Positions 34,198 through 43,811 of a DNA stretch of 64,000 nt are shown here, one piece after another (position 1 is the first letter of the stretch; each line of letters opens with the position of its first letter). Below the pieces are notes generated by a model that made no database searches, was not told where the DNA came from, and saw only the letters and a list, made by a program, of their open reading frames with translations. This DNA comes from Fretibacterium fastidiosum. GTDB lineage: Bacteria; Synergistota; Synergistia; Synergistales; Aminobacteriaceae. Location: the NCBI RefSeq assembly GCF_964642095.1, contig NZ_OZ209244.1, positions 186,001 to 250,000 of the forward strand. The letters are read 5' to 3'. Made by a program: the position numbers and the translations under genes.

Positions 34198-35282
34198 CGT
34201 GCAGCCTTCTCCACGGAGGGGGCCGGCAGCGCATCGACCCTCAGCCCGGATTCAGCGTCGAAGACGTGGAGCGCGTTCTCATTGAAGCGCAGCGGCGCCC
34301 ACGACCCCACCTCAGGCAGGGCCTCTCCGGACGTCAGGAGGCGCAGAGGCCGATCCCAGGCGACGACTCGCACCAACCAGTCCCGGCCCAGGAGCTCCCG
34401 CCCCACAACCCGAGCTTGAAAATGCGCGTCCGCTCGAGAGGCCAGGCTCAACCCCTCGCAGCGCACCACCGCCTTCACCGCAAGGCCGGCCCCCACCGGA
34501 CAGGCAACCCGCAGGGCTCCGTCGAAGAGCGCCAGAGCCCCTCCCATTCCCACGCCATCGAGGACGTTGACGGGAGGGTTGCCAAAGAACGAGGCCGTGA
34601 AGAAGTTCTCCGGGGACCTGTAGAGCGCCTCGGGGGACCCGATCTGCTGGACCCTCCCGTCGCACAGAAGGATGACGCGGCTGGAGAGGCTCAGGGCTTC
34701 CTCCTGGTCGTGGGTCACGAAGATCGTGGTGATCCCGGTCCTGGATTGAATCCTGAGTATCTCCTCCCGCATCTCTATCCGGAGCCCCGCGTCGAGGTTC
34801 GACAGAGGCTCGTCCATCAAGAGCAGGGCAGGCTGCTTCACCAGGGCGCGCGAGATCGCCACCCGCTGCTGCTGGCCGCCCGACATCTCCGCCGGCTTTT
34901 TGTCCAGGACGTCCTCGATGCGGGTCAGGGCCGCCACGTCGCGGATTTTGGAATCCCTGGCCGCCCGGCCCTCTCCCCTGGCCCTGAGAGGAAAGGCGAT
35001 GTTGTCATAAGCCGTCATGTGCGGATAGAGGGCGTAGTTCTGAAACACCATCCCGATGTTGCGCTCCTGGGGCTTCAAGTGGGCGACAGGCCGGTCGTCG
35101 AAGGCGATCTCGCCGCCCTGAGGGGCAATAAACCCTGCAAGGGCGTTGAGCACTGTGGTCTTGCCACACCCACTGGGGCCCAACAGGCTGACGAACTCAC
35201 CGGAAGAGGCCTCGAAACTCAGCCGATCGACCACCCGGCGTCCTCCATATCCCAAAGAAAGATCGCGCACCGACAGCTTCAA
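34194..35282 (-). CDS. ABC transporter ATP-binding protein, UgpC/MalK type
   Basis: 362 residues: ATPase domain with Walker A GPSGCGKTT (about 36-44), signature MSGGQQQR, Walker B LLLMDEPLSNLD and switch His FVTHD, then a C-terminal TOBE-type regulatory domain (about 240-362). It powers the UgpA/UgpE-type pair. I chose the TTG at 35282, with a GGAGGGGGG tract upstream; an ATG at 35315 is the alternative. It heads the operon. Confidence 0.88.
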   Translation of the reverse strand: MKLSVRDLSLGYGGRRVVDRLSFEASSGEFVSLLGPSGCGKTTVLNALAGFIAPQGGEIAFDDRPVAHLKPQERNIGMVFQNYALYPHMTAYDNIAFPLRARGEGRAARDSKIRDVAALTRIEDVLDKKPAEMSGGQQQRVAISRALVKQPALLLMDEPLSNLDAGLRIEMREEILRIQSRTGITTIFVTHDQEEALSLSSRVILLCDGRVQQIGSPEALYRSPENFFTASFFGNPPVNVLDGVGMGGALALFDGALRVACPVGAGLAVKAVVRCEGLSLASRADAHFQARVVGRELLGRDWLVRVVAWDRPLRLLTSGEALPEVGSWAPLRFNENALHVFDAESGLRVDALPAPSVEKAAR

Positions 35283-35924
35283 AAACCCGTCCCCCCTCCA
35301 GCAATCAAAACGCATCCACCACGGGAACCCGCAGGGGACCCGGCCCCACCGGCTTCCCGCAGCCCGTTCCGAACCTCCTGAACAAGGCGCCGCCAACGCT
35401 CCCCCGCAAAACAGGGGGAACGTCCGCCCGACGCGCACGACGAAAAGGAGGAGGATATCCCCTCCTCCGCCGAAGATGTAGGGCCCAGAGCACGCAACAG
35501 GCACGACGACGTTCAGGCCGTTCGGCCCGAACCGTCCTCTGCCAGTAGGTCGTTCAGATCAGCAGGTTAAAAATTCCGAGAACGTCGGGGACGCGCGTTC
35601 CAGGCGAACGAAGAACCGGACAGGTCGTTCAGGATGCAACCCGTGCAAGGCATTGCGTCGCGTCACGTGAATGTCGCAGTCATGTCCCGTTCGCCCCTCT
35701 CCCCGTTTTCGTATGGAAGGAATAAGGTATCGTTTCAGCGGAGCAACTCCGCCCTTATGGAGCAGTATAACAGAAATTCTTGGAATTGAGAATGGCCAGG
35801 AGCTGGCGCGGGGCCACTGGAGAGCCGCATCGGGAACCGGTGCGGCCCCCTCGCCCACGCAGCAGAGCTTTCCCGAGGGGCGCGAGAGCCGGCGCCTCGA
35901 CGCGCGCCCTTCGGTCGGCGTTCG
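35283..35924. other. 640-base gap without a recognised gene
   Basis: Lies between the ATPase gene start and the end of yedF, both on the minus strand, so it should hold the promoter of the ABC operon. A -10-like TATACT is visible on the minus strand near 35765. The self-complementary GCGGAGCAACTCCGC (35737-35751) shares GGCGGAGTTGC with the gap at 28592-28604. Open frames here are short and look non-coding. Confidence 0.4.
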
Positions 35925-36518
35925 CTAGACGCTCAGGATCCTGTCCGCGCCCGTAACGGCCTCAAGGATCTCGAACATGTTGGAGACCGTCCCCACGCCG
36001 ACTTGCTCGGTGATCCCGAAGTGGTTCGTGCAGGTCCCGCACACCAGGACCCGCGTGCCCGCCTTTTCCAGGTCCTTCAGGTGATCGCAGGTGGAGGCCT
36101 CAGGCAGGGCCAGTTTGACCCCCTCGTTCATGAGGGCCAGCACCGCGGGCGGCGTGCCCAGCTTCGAGAGCGTGCCCATAAAGCCCTTGATCAGGACCTC
36201 GCCCAGCTCCTTGTCCTCGCGCCCCAGGGTCTTGCCCGTGACCAGGACGGCGAGGCGGGCACCGCTCTGCGGGCAGGAAGCCGAAGCGGGGGCTGTGGCA
36301 GCGGCCGCACCATCTCTCCGGCCGGTCAGCCTGAACTCGCCAGCATTCTCCCGACGCTCCACCTGGAACCCCTGCCCCTCCAGAAGTCGGGTGACGTTCG
36401 AGGCGGCGACGGCGTTGTCCACCAGGACCTCCAGCTCCGTCGCTCCCTTCTCCAGCGCCGCCTTCGTCATAATGACCGGCTCCGGACAGGCCTTCCCCAT
36501 AGCGTTGATTGTGATCAT
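35925..36518 (-). CDS. yedF: sulfurtransferase-like selenium metabolism protein YedF
   Basis: 197 residues in two domains: an N-terminal TusA-like domain (about 1-75) with the CPEP motif in GKACPEPVIMTK, and a C-terminal DsrE-like domain (about 90-197) with VCGTCTNHFG. The two-domain form is widely found next to or together with selenium metabolism genes, although its exact role is unsettled. The ATG at 36518 follows AGGAGG. It lies 60 bases after pxpA and may share its transcript. It suggests that the organism makes selenoproteins. Confidence 0.88.
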   Translation of the reverse strand: MITINAMGKACPEPVIMTKAALEKGATELEVLVDNAVAASNVTRLLEGQGFQVERRENAGEFRLTGRRDGAAAATAPASASCPQSGARLAVLVTGKTLGREDKELGEVLIKGFMGTLSKLGTPPAVLALMNEGVKLALPEASTCDHLKDLEKAGTRVLVCGTCTNHFGITEQVGVGTVSNMFEILEAVTGADRILSV

Positions 36519-36577
36519 AAAAGAGTCCCTCCTAAAAAGTCGTGTTTCCTTAATTATACCGCCCACTCCCCGCATCC

Positions 36578-37339
36578 CTACTTCAGGGGGGCGATCTCGA
36601 TGCCAGCCTCCTCCAGGCGGGCGCGGAGCGTCCGCGCCATCTGCACGGCCGTTGGGGAGTCGCCATGCAGGCAGATGGACTGGGGTTTCAGCCTGACCAC
36701 CGTTCCGTCGACGGCCTCCACCACCCCCTCCTTCACCATGCGGATTACGCGCCTGGCCGCGACCTCCACGTCCTTGACGAAGGCCCCCTCCATCCTGCGC
36801 GGCACCAGGGAGCCGTCGTTCATGTAGCCCCGGTCCGCGAAGGCCTCCGCCGCGTAGGGGATGCCCAGCTTCTCCGCCGCCTCGTCGAATTTGGACCCCG
36901 CCAGCCCCATGAGGATGATGCCGTCCCCAGCGTCCTTCACGGCCTGGGCGATGGCCATGGCCTCTTCCAGCTTCTTGGCCGCGCTGTTGTACATGGCGCC
37001 GTGGGGCTTCACGTGCTGGAGCTTCAGCCCACCGGCCTCACAAAAGGCCTTCAGGGCCCCCACCTGATACAGCACGTCCGTGTACAGCTCGTCCGCCGAG
37101 CAGACCATGCCGCGTCGGCCAAAGCCCACCACGTCCGGGTAACCTGGGTGGGCCCCCACGGCCACGCCGGCAGCCCTGGCCGCAGCCACCGTGTTCTTCA
37201 TCACCAGCGGGTCGCCCGCGTGGAACCCGCAGGCCACGTTGGCGGATGAGACGAAGGTCAGCACGTCCTCGTCCATGCCCATCTTCCAGGCGCCAAAGCT
37301 CTCGCCCAGGTCGCTGTTCAAATCCACCTTGTAAGGCAT
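36578..37339 (-). CDS. pxpA: 5-oxoprolinase subunit PxpA (LamB/YcsF family)
   Basis: 253 residues. With PxpB and PxpC it hydrolyses 5-oxoproline (pyroglutamate) to glutamate using ATP in the cytoplasm. The start VDLNSDLGESFGAW, ANVACGFHAGDP, VGAHPGYPD and KPHGAMYN are hallmarks of the family. The length is normal. It is third of the oxoprolinase subunits in the operon, 20 bases after pxpC. Confidence 0.95.
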   Translation of the reverse strand: MPYKVDLNSDLGESFGAWKMGMDEDVLTFVSSANVACGFHAGDPLVMKNTVAAARAAGVAVGAHPGYPDVVGFGRRGMVCSADELYTDVLYQVGALKAFCEAGGLKLQHVKPHGAMYNSAAKKLEEAMAIAQAVKDAGDGIILMGLAGSKFDEAAEKLGIPYAAEAFADRGYMNDGSLVPRRMEGAFVKDVEVAARRVIRMVKEGVVEAVDGTVVRLKPQSICLHGDSPTAVQMARTLRARLEEAGIEIAPLK

Positions 37340-37358
37340 CAGGTCATCACTCCTCTAC

Positions 37359-38429
37359 TCAGGAAAGTCTCTCCCAGGTGACGGTGTGTTCCACCCCGTC
37401 CACCCGCACCTTCATGGCCCCGGACGCCCTCCTCCCCAGCCCACGGAACGCCTTCGCCGAGGCGCCCGCAGCCGCAGTCACGTGCTCTTGAAGCGCCTTC
37501 AGCGCCGCCGCCTCCCGCCTGGATATCTCGATGCCCTCCTCCTGAGATATCTGCGTGAAGCGCACCGCTGCGCCGGGGACGCGCTGGCTCAGGCGGGCCA
37601 CGTCAAAGGCGTGGACCACGCCAATCTTGACGTACCCCCCCGTGGTCTGGCGGTCCGCCATCATCACGATGGGGAGGCCCTGCCCGGGGATCTGCACCGC
37701 CCCCATGGGAATGCCGTCCGAAACGATGTCCGGGCCCTTCACGTGCTCGATGACGGCGTCCCCCTCCATGCGATACCCCATGCGGTCCGCCGAGGCGGCC
37801 ACCTTGTACTCCGCCTCGAAGAAGGTCTTGACGCCATCGGGTTTGACGTAGGAATCCTGCGGCCCCAGGACCGTCCGCAGCGGGGCCTTTGGCGCGTAGT
37901 CGGGGCGCAGGTCCTCCGGACAGCCGACTCCCGCCGTGTAACGCCACAGGACCCAGGGCTCCCCCACCGGCAGCGCGTCCCCCGCCGCCAGCTTACGTCC
38001 CTCGAAGCCTCCGGTGCCGGCCTTCATGTAGGTGCTGCGGCTCCCCATCACCAGGGGGACGTCAATCCCGCCGGCCACGCAGAGGTAGGCACGGCACCCC
38101 TTGCCGGTCATGCCGCCGAAGGACAGGACGTCGCCCTCCCGGACCGCCACGATCGTCCAGTTGGGAACAGGCACGCCATTCAGCCTGGGAGAAAGGTCTC
38201 CGCCCGTGATGGCGACAGCCCCCTCGCCCTCCTCAAAGAGGACCGTAGGCCCCATCAGGGTGACCTCAAGGGCCGCAGCCCCCGCCGGGTTTCCCAGCAG
38301 CAGGTTGCCTCGGGCCAGAGCAGGCGCATCCATGGCGCCACTGACGGGCATTCCAAGCGCCTGGTGTCCCCAGCGGCCGAGGTCCTGCACGGTGGTCAGC
38401 GTCCCCGGTTTCTGAATCACAAGCCTCAT
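37359..38429 (-). CDS. pxpC: 5-oxoprolinase subunit PxpC (KipA type)
   Basis: 356 residues, a biotin-dependent-carboxyltransferase-like fold without biotin. Visible hallmarks are KPGTLTTVQDLGRWGHQ at the N-terminus, PVSGAMDAPALARGNLLLGNP, and YLCVAGGIDVP. Its ATG overlaps the end of pxpB by four bases, which supports production in equal amounts. Confidence 0.95.
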   Translation of the reverse strand: MRLVIQKPGTLTTVQDLGRWGHQALGMPVSGAMDAPALARGNLLLGNPAGAAALEVTLMGPTVLFEEGEGAVAITGGDLSPRLNGVPVPNWTIVAVREGDVLSFGGMTGKGCRAYLCVAGGIDVPLVMGSRSTYMKAGTGGFEGRKLAAGDALPVGEPWVLWRYTAGVGCPEDLRPDYAPKAPLRTVLGPQDSYVKPDGVKTFFEAEYKVAASADRMGYRMEGDAVIEHVKGPDIVSDGIPMGAVQIPGQGLPIVMMADRQTTGGYVKIGVVHAFDVARLSQRVPGAAVRFTQISQEEGIEISRREAAALKALQEHVTAAAGASAKAFRGLGRRASGAMKVRVDGVEHTVTWERLS

Positions 38430-39157
38430 CTCGCCGCCCCCTTCTCACGGTACTCAATTCTGTAGGTGCCGCTTTTGGCCTCCGCCTCAATCTCCCGATA
38501 GCGCTCCATGGTCACCGGATAGAAATGGACCCACATTCCAGCCTGGATGGCCACGGCGGGTTCACGACCGGCGTCGTAAAGGTCGTAGGGCACGCGACCG
38601 ATGATACGCCAGCCACCGGGGCTCGCGATGGAGTAGGCTCCGGCCTGGGCGCCTCCAATGGCCACGCTGTTGGCCGGAATGAGCTCCCGAGGCGTCTTGA
38701 GCCGTGGTGTCTCCAGCGAAGGGTCCATGCCCCCCAGGTAGGGGAAGCCAGGGGTGAAGCCGTTCATGAAACAATAGAGGGGCGACTCGCTGTAGCGCCG
38801 CACCACCTCGTCCTCGCTGAGGCCTGTGTGCGCTGCCACCTCGCCCAGGTCCGGACCGAACTCGCCGCCGAAGAACACGGGAACGCACACCTCCGTGGTG
38901 CTGGCCGAGTCCGCGGGGCCGGCGCCCTCAAGCTCCTGCTCCAGGCGCTTCTTCAGCGCCGGCAGGTCCACGGTAAGCGGGTCAAAGTACACGGAAAGGG
39001 AGCGATAGGTGGGCACAAGCTCCTTCATCCCCTTGAAGGGACGATCCAGCAGCGCCCGCTTGATGGCCTGGACGTGCCTGTTGATCTCCATGTCGATCTT
39101 CTCGCCGAAGTCCACGAACAGACACGTCTCCCCCGCCGGAAGAATCTTTGCGTCCAT
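38426..39157 (-). CDS. pxpB: 5-oxoprolinase subunit PxpB (KipI type)
   Basis: 243 residues with the KipI-family features CFMNGFTPGFPYLGG, PRLKTPRELIPANSVAIGG and SPGGWRIIGR. Partner of PxpC. I chose the ATG at 39157 because GGAGG lies 8 bases upstream; a GTG three codons earlier would overlap that site. Confidence 0.94.
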   Translation of the reverse strand: MDAKILPAGETCLFVDFGEKIDMEINRHVQAIKRALLDRPFKGMKELVPTYRSLSVYFDPLTVDLPALKKRLEQELEGAGPADSASTTEVCVPVFFGGEFGPDLGEVAAHTGLSEDEVVRRYSESPLYCFMNGFTPGFPYLGGMDPSLETPRLKTPRELIPANSVAIGGAQAGAYSIASPGGWRIIGRVPYDLYDAGREPAVAIQAGMWVHFYPVTMERYREIEAEAKSGTYRIEYREKGAAR

Positions 39158-39224
39158 GTCAGTCACCTCCAGATGAGGTCACACATGGGGGAGGGTCGGA
39201 AACGCGCCCTTCCCCATGCATCAA

Positions 39225-40430
39225 TTAGCTGTTGAAGATCTTCATGATGTTGGGGAGCGCCTGGACGCCCATCCACAGCGTGAAGGCCACCACAGCCCAG
39301 CCGGTGAGGGTGAGGAGGATGGAGTGGCGGTAGGGGCCCACAACTTCCTTCTTGTATGCGCCCAGCAGGATGGAGCCCAGGGCCAGAGGCAGGATGAGGC
39401 CGTTGATGGTCCCGGCCAGAATAAGAAGCGCCACGGGCCTGGCCACCAGGACGTTGACGGCCGTGGAGACGCAGATGAAGCCGATCATCCACCAGCGGTA
39501 GTTCCGGTCAATGACCTTGAAGAGCGTCCGAAGGAAGGAGACGGAGGTGTAGGAGGCGCCGATGACGGAGGTGACGCCAGCCGCCCACAAGACGACGCCA
39601 AACATCCGCCGCCCGATCTCGCCGGCGCCTCTGAAGAACGCATCCGCCGCCGGGTTGTTCTTGTCCAGCGCGACGGCATCCTCTCCAGCCACAACGTACA
39701 CCACGCCTAGGACCGCGAGGAAAAGCAGGACGCGCATGACCGAGGTGACGAGGATCCCATTGACCGCCGCCCTGGTGGCGTCCTTCACGTCTCTGATGCC
39801 GGCATCCAGCAGGCGGTGCGCGCCTGAGAAGGAAATGTACCCGCCCACCGTGCCGCCGATGAGGGTCAGGATCACCATCCAGTCGATCGTGCCGGGGGCA
39901 AGGGTCTCCTTGACCACCACGTCAAGGGGCGGCGCGGCCTTCACGGCCACGTAGCACATCAGGGCGATCATCAGGACGCCCAGGAACTGAGTGAAGTAGT
40001 CCATGGCCTTGCCCAGGTCCTTGTTCAGGTAGATGAAGATGGCGATGGCCGCGCTGATCACTGCGCCGTAATGCAGCGGAAGGCCCAGCACCGTGTTGAG
40101 GCCCAGGGCTGCGCCGCCCACGTTGCCCACATTGAAGGCGAGCCCGCCCAGGGCCACCGCAAAGGCCAGGAAGTAGCCCAGCCCCGGCAGGACCCTGTTG
40201 GCCACGTCCTGGGCCCGGAGGCCGGAGACGCAGAGGATGCGCCAGATGTTGAGCTGTACGATGGCCGTCACGACGATGGTGGCGAGGATGGCGAAGCCTG
40301 CCGCGGCCAGAAGCTGCTGGGTGAACACCGTCGTCTGAGTGAGGAATCCCGGCCCGATGGCCGAGGTGGCCATGAGGAAAGCTGCGCCCAACAGGACCTG
40401 CATCGTCCCCTTCTTGCTCTTCTGTTCCAT
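39225..40430 (-). CDS. NRAMP family transporter, YcsG-like
   Basis: 401 residues with eleven predicted helices. The first helix reads ATSAIGPGFLTQTTVF, close to the NRAMP pattern but without the usual Asp-Pro-Gly-Asn metal motif. In Bacillus a similar protein, YcsG, is encoded between YcsF (PxpA) and YcsI, as here. Its role with 5-oxoprolinase is not established; it may import 5-oxoproline or a related acid and not a metal. The ATG at 40430 follows AGGAGG. Confidence 0.82.
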   Translation of the reverse strand: MEQKSKKGTMQVLLGAAFLMATSAIGPGFLTQTTVFTQQLLAAAGFAILATIVVTAIVQLNIWRILCVSGLRAQDVANRVLPGLGYFLAFAVALGGLAFNVGNVGGAALGLNTVLGLPLHYGAVISAAIAIFIYLNKDLGKAMDYFTQFLGVLMIALMCYVAVKAAPPLDVVVKETLAPGTIDWMVILTLIGGTVGGYISFSGAHRLLDAGIRDVKDATRAAVNGILVTSVMRVLLFLAVLGVVYVVAGEDAVALDKNNPAADAFFRGAGEIGRRMFGVVLWAAGVTSVIGASYTSVSFLRTLFKVIDRNYRWWMIGFICVSTAVNVLVARPVALLILAGTINGLILPLALGSILLGAYKKEVVGPYRHSILLTLTGWAVVAFTLWMGVQALPNIMKIFNS

Positions 40431-40485
40431 ATGCTGACCTCCTAAATATAGGGTATGCGCAAACGACCGGAGCCGTCCCGCTCTC

Positions 40486-41286
40486 CTAGAACACGGCGTA
40501 GTCGCTATCCATGGGGTCGGCGATGAACATGTGCCCCGGTGAATGGGTGATGGCAAACTCCGGACAGGCCGCCATGATGGCCGCCTGGGGCGTCACGCCG
40601 CAGGCCCAGAAAACGGGGGTCTCCCCCCTGCGGATATCCACTGCGTCGCCGAAATCCGGCTTCGTAACGTCGGCAATGCCGATGGCTGCGGGGTCACCGA
40701 TGTGGATGGGAGCGCCGTGGACGGAGGGGAAGCGTCCCGTGCAGAGCACGGCCTTGGGGACCTGAGCGTGGGGGATGGGGCGCATGGAGACCACCATGGG
40801 GCCCTTCAACTGCCCCGCCGGGCGGCACTGGAGGTTCGTGATGTACATGGGGACGTTGCAGTCGCACTCAATGTGGCGAACGCCGATCCCCGCCTGGAGC
40901 AGCGCCCCCTCAAAGGAGAAGGAGCACCCCACCAGGAAGCCCACCAGGTCCCTCTTCCAGTACTTCGTCACGTCCGTGGGTTCGTCCACGCACTTCCCCT
41001 TCTCCCACACGCGGTAGCGCGGGATGTCCGTGGCGATGTTCGCCCCCGGCGCAATGAGGCGCGGCTCCGTCTCTCCGGGCTCCGTCACGTCCAGGATGGG
41101 ACAGGGCTTTGGGTTTCTCTGGGCGAAGACCAGAAAATCGTAGGCAAGGTCCCTGGGCAGCACCACCAGGTTAGCCTGTACGTGTCCGGCACACATACCG
41201 GAGGTGGGCCGATCCCACTTGCCTTCACGGATCATCCGCCGCACCTCGCGGGGGCTGGCGCCCGCATAGTCGCTCATCTTTGCCAT
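40486..41286 (-). CDS. YcsI/DUF1445 putative hydro-lyase
   Basis: 266 residues. RPTSGMCAGHVQANLVVLP near the N-terminus, CSFSFEGALLQAG and HSPGHMFIADP at the C-terminus are typical of the YcsI family, which includes D-glutamate cyclase-like enzymes. That activity, making 5-oxoproline from D-glutamate, would feed PxpABC. I chose the ATG at 41286; an ATG three codons later is equally good. It is first in the oxoprolinase operon. Confidence 0.83.
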   Translation of the reverse strand: MAKMSDYAGASPREVRRMIREGKWDRPTSGMCAGHVQANLVVLPRDLAYDFLVFAQRNPKPCPILDVTEPGETEPRLIAPGANIATDIPRYRVWEKGKCVDEPTDVTKYWKRDLVGFLVGCSFSFEGALLQAGIGVRHIECDCNVPMYITNLQCRPAGQLKGPMVVSMRPIPHAQVPKAVLCTGRFPSVHGAPIHIGDPAAIGIADVTKPDFGDAVDIRRGETPVFWACGVTPQAAIMAACPEFAITHSPGHMFIADPMDSDYAVF

Positions 41287-41901
41287 TTCCTTCAAGACCT
41301 CCGTTCCTGGATTGATCGAGCAGACACCTGGATTCACCATCTAAAAGGCGACAACAGGGGGATGAACGAAGAAAAAAGGCCCCTATTGAGAGACGGCCAA
41401 CGAGCGCAGTGAGTTGTGCCGGGTCGCTCAGGAGCTTCATCAAGATGGCAGCCATTCGCGGCAGGTGAATTTTTACGAGCGCAAAGAGCGAGGAAGACGA
41501 CCACCCGGAGTCCGCCCCTTCCTCTAAACATTCTGCCGGGAGGGTATGGGCTGTCATCATTCTATAGCAACAGAGCGGGAAAGTACACCGGGTCTTCACA
41601 TCGGTCGGAGCATATCGGTCAGGCTGCTTCCATCGAACTTCAATCGAAAGAAGTCGAGCAGAGGCTCTACATCGGAGACCGGGAGGCCGGCGCCATTCCG
41701 GGCAAACCGGGGGCCCTGGTCGATCGCAGGCCCTGTCTCCGCCGCACGTTAAAAACCTTGCCCGTGGATTGGGAATCAAAATCCGGCTGGCCCCCCCGAG
41801 TAACACTCGAACGCCTGCCGGATTGAGTTATTCACGAAACAAGTTCTTAGTTCGACTTCAAATTACCACCGCGCCAAGGAAACCGGATACGACGAGAACC
41901 T
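41287..41901. other. 615-base gap without a recognised gene
   Basis: Separates the oxoprolinase operon from the TRAP transporter genes, all on the minus strand. It must hold the oxoprolinase promoter, but no strong hexamer pair was seen. Reading frames in it lack ribosome sites and recognisable motifs. It may contain decayed sequence. Confidence 0.4.
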
Positions 41902-43809
41902 TCATTTACGCACCCCACTTTCTTTGACGAAAAAACTCCCGCCCCAGCGGGCCGCACTGCCAAGCCCCAACGACGCCAGGATTCCGGCAAGCCGTAAAGG
42001 GGTATATGGGACGAAGCACAACGCCCCCGCAGCGAGGGCCACGATGCGCAGGGGAACGCTCAGGCGCACCCCCCACCACCCCTGCAGGGCCGCGGCAAAG
42101 GCGACGATGCCGACGGCCGCTCCCACCGAGACCTCCAGGACGGAGAGCGGAGAGCCCCCCTCCATGAGAATCGCTGGGTTGTAGATGAAGAGGTAGGGGA
42201 GCAGGAAGGAGGTGAGCGCGAAGAGCAGCGCACGGATTCCCGTGCCGGCCGCGTTCGCTCCGGCTATCCCCGCCGCCGTGAAGGAGGCCAGGCAGACCGG
42301 AGGGCTGATGTCCGCCATGATTCCGAAGTAGAAGACGAACATGTGGGCGGAGAGGGGCGGCACGCCCATCTTGACGAGGGCGGGAACGACCACCGTGCTG
42401 GTCACGATGTAGTTGGCCGTCGTGGGGAGCCCCATGCCGAGGAGAAGGCAGGCCCCCATGGCCAGAAAGAGGGTGGGCAGCAGGGCTCCGCCGGCAAGGT
42501 CCAGGATGTTGTCGGAGAGCGTCGGGCCCAGGGCAGTCAAGGAGCTTCCCCCGACGACGAACCCGACGACGGCGCAGGCGATGCCCGTTCCGACCGCGCC
42601 CCGCGCCCCGTCCGCAAGGGCCTTGACGACGAGCCGCGGCCCCATGCGGGTGTGACGTCTCAGCCCGGCGACGCCGACCATCACGAGGATGCCCCAGAAC
42701 GCCGCCTTGAGCGGCGTGTAGGCGCGCATCAGCATGACGACGATCAGGAGGAGCGGCAGCAGGAGGTGCCCGTCGTCCCTCAGGACCTCCCGGACTCCGG
42801 GGGCATCCCCGCCCAACCCCTTCAGGCCGGCCCTGCGGGCCCTGAGGTGGACGTTCAGGAAGAGGCCCGCATAATAGAGCAGGGCGGGGACGATCGCAGC
42901 CGACAGGATTCGGGCGTAGGGGACGTTCAGAAACTCGCTCATCACGAAGGCGCCGGCCCCCATGATCGGGGGCATGAGCTGTCCCCCCGTGGAGGCGCAG
43001 GCCTCGATGGCACCGGCCTCCTCGGGCGTGTAGCCGGCCTTCTTCATCAAGGGAATGGTGAAGGCTCCGGTGGTGGCTACGTTGGCGATGGAGGAGCCGT
43101 TGATCGTCCCCAGCAGTCCCGAGGCGACGATGGCCACCTTGGCGGGGCCGCCCGGGCTCCTTCCCGTCAGCGAGAGGGCCAGGTTGTTGAAGAACCGGGC
43201 CCCTCCGCTGCCGGACAGGAAGGCGCCGAACAGGATGAACAGGAAGATGAACGTGGAGGAGACCCCGACCGCCACGCCGAAGACGCCCTCCGTCGTCAGG
43301 TATAGGTGCTGGACGATTCGCTCCAGGGAGTAGCCCCGATGCATGAAGATCGACGGGGCGTAGCGCCCGTAACGGCAGTAGAGCAAAAAGGCCAGGCCCA
43401 ACAGGGGCAGCGTCCGCCCCAGGACGCGCCGTCCCGCCTCCAGGACGGCGATCAGGGTGAGGGTTCCCAGGACGAGCTCGTACGGCAGGACCTTGCCGCC
43501 CCGCAGGGCGATGGCGTCGGAGAAGAGGGCGATGTACCCCGTCCCGGCGATGGAGCAGAGGACCAGGAGCGCATCGATCCAGCGCCATCTCCTCAGCGGG
43601 TGCAGCAGAAAGACCAGGACCAGGACGAACCCGACGTGGACCGCACGCTGGACGGGCGTCTGGAGGAGGTCGATCCCTGCGGTGTAGAGGTGGAACAGGG
43701 ACATGGCGACGCAGAGCGCGAACGCCGCGTTCGTCCTGATTTTGTCGATGAAGGGCACCCTGAGGGGCGAAGGGGGATCCTCAGGCCCCTCTGAGGTAAA
43801 CAACGCCAT
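41902..43809 (-). CDS. TRAP transporter fused permease (TAXI-type system)
   Basis: 635 residues with about 17 helices: an N-terminal small-subunit-like part (DctQ, about 1-170) fused to a DctM-like large subunit. Hallmarks are GLLGTINGSSIANVATTGAFTIP, ACASTGGQLMPPIMGAGAF and GMGLPTTANYIVTS. It imports an organic acid with sodium or protons together with the binding protein encoded 2 bases upstream. The start at 43809 has no clear ribosome site, so it probably depends on the upstream gene for translation. Confidence 0.92.
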   Translation of the reverse strand: MALFTSEGPEDPPSPLRVPFIDKIRTNAAFALCVAMSLFHLYTAGIDLLQTPVQRAVHVGFVLVLVFLLHPLRRWRWIDALLVLCSIAGTGYIALFSDAIALRGGKVLPYELVLGTLTLIAVLEAGRRVLGRTLPLLGLAFLLYCRYGRYAPSIFMHRGYSLERIVQHLYLTTEGVFGVAVGVSSTFIFLFILFGAFLSGSGGARFFNNLALSLTGRSPGGPAKVAIVASGLLGTINGSSIANVATTGAFTIPLMKKAGYTPEEAGAIEACASTGGQLMPPIMGAGAFVMSEFLNVPYARILSAAIVPALLYYAGLFLNVHLRARRAGLKGLGGDAPGVREVLRDDGHLLLPLLLIVVMLMRAYTPLKAAFWGILVMVGVAGLRRHTRMGPRLVVKALADGARGAVGTGIACAVVGFVVGGSSLTALGPTLSDNILDLAGGALLPTLFLAMGACLLLGMGLPTTANYIVTSTVVVPALVKMGVPPLSAHMFVFYFGIMADISPPVCLASFTAAGIAGANAAGTGIRALLFALTSFLLPYLFIYNPAILMEGGSPLSVLEVSVGAAVGIVAFAAALQGWWGVRLSVPLRIVALAAGALCFVPYTPLRLAGILASLGLGSAARWGGSFFVKESGVRK

Positions 43810-43811
43810 TG

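Noticed and set aside
35559..35858. A 99-codon minus-strand frame in the gap before the sugar ABC operon
   Set aside because: No ribosome site, signal or known motif; part of it resembles a short sequence repeated near 28600.
41225..41806. A 193-codon minus-strand frame upstream of and overlapping the YcsI start
   Set aside because: It overlaps the 5' end of a secure gene in another frame and has no protein-like pattern.
41902..43809. The TRAP permease considered as an abnormal gene fusion
   Set aside because: The fused small and large subunit is the normal form in TAXI-type systems.
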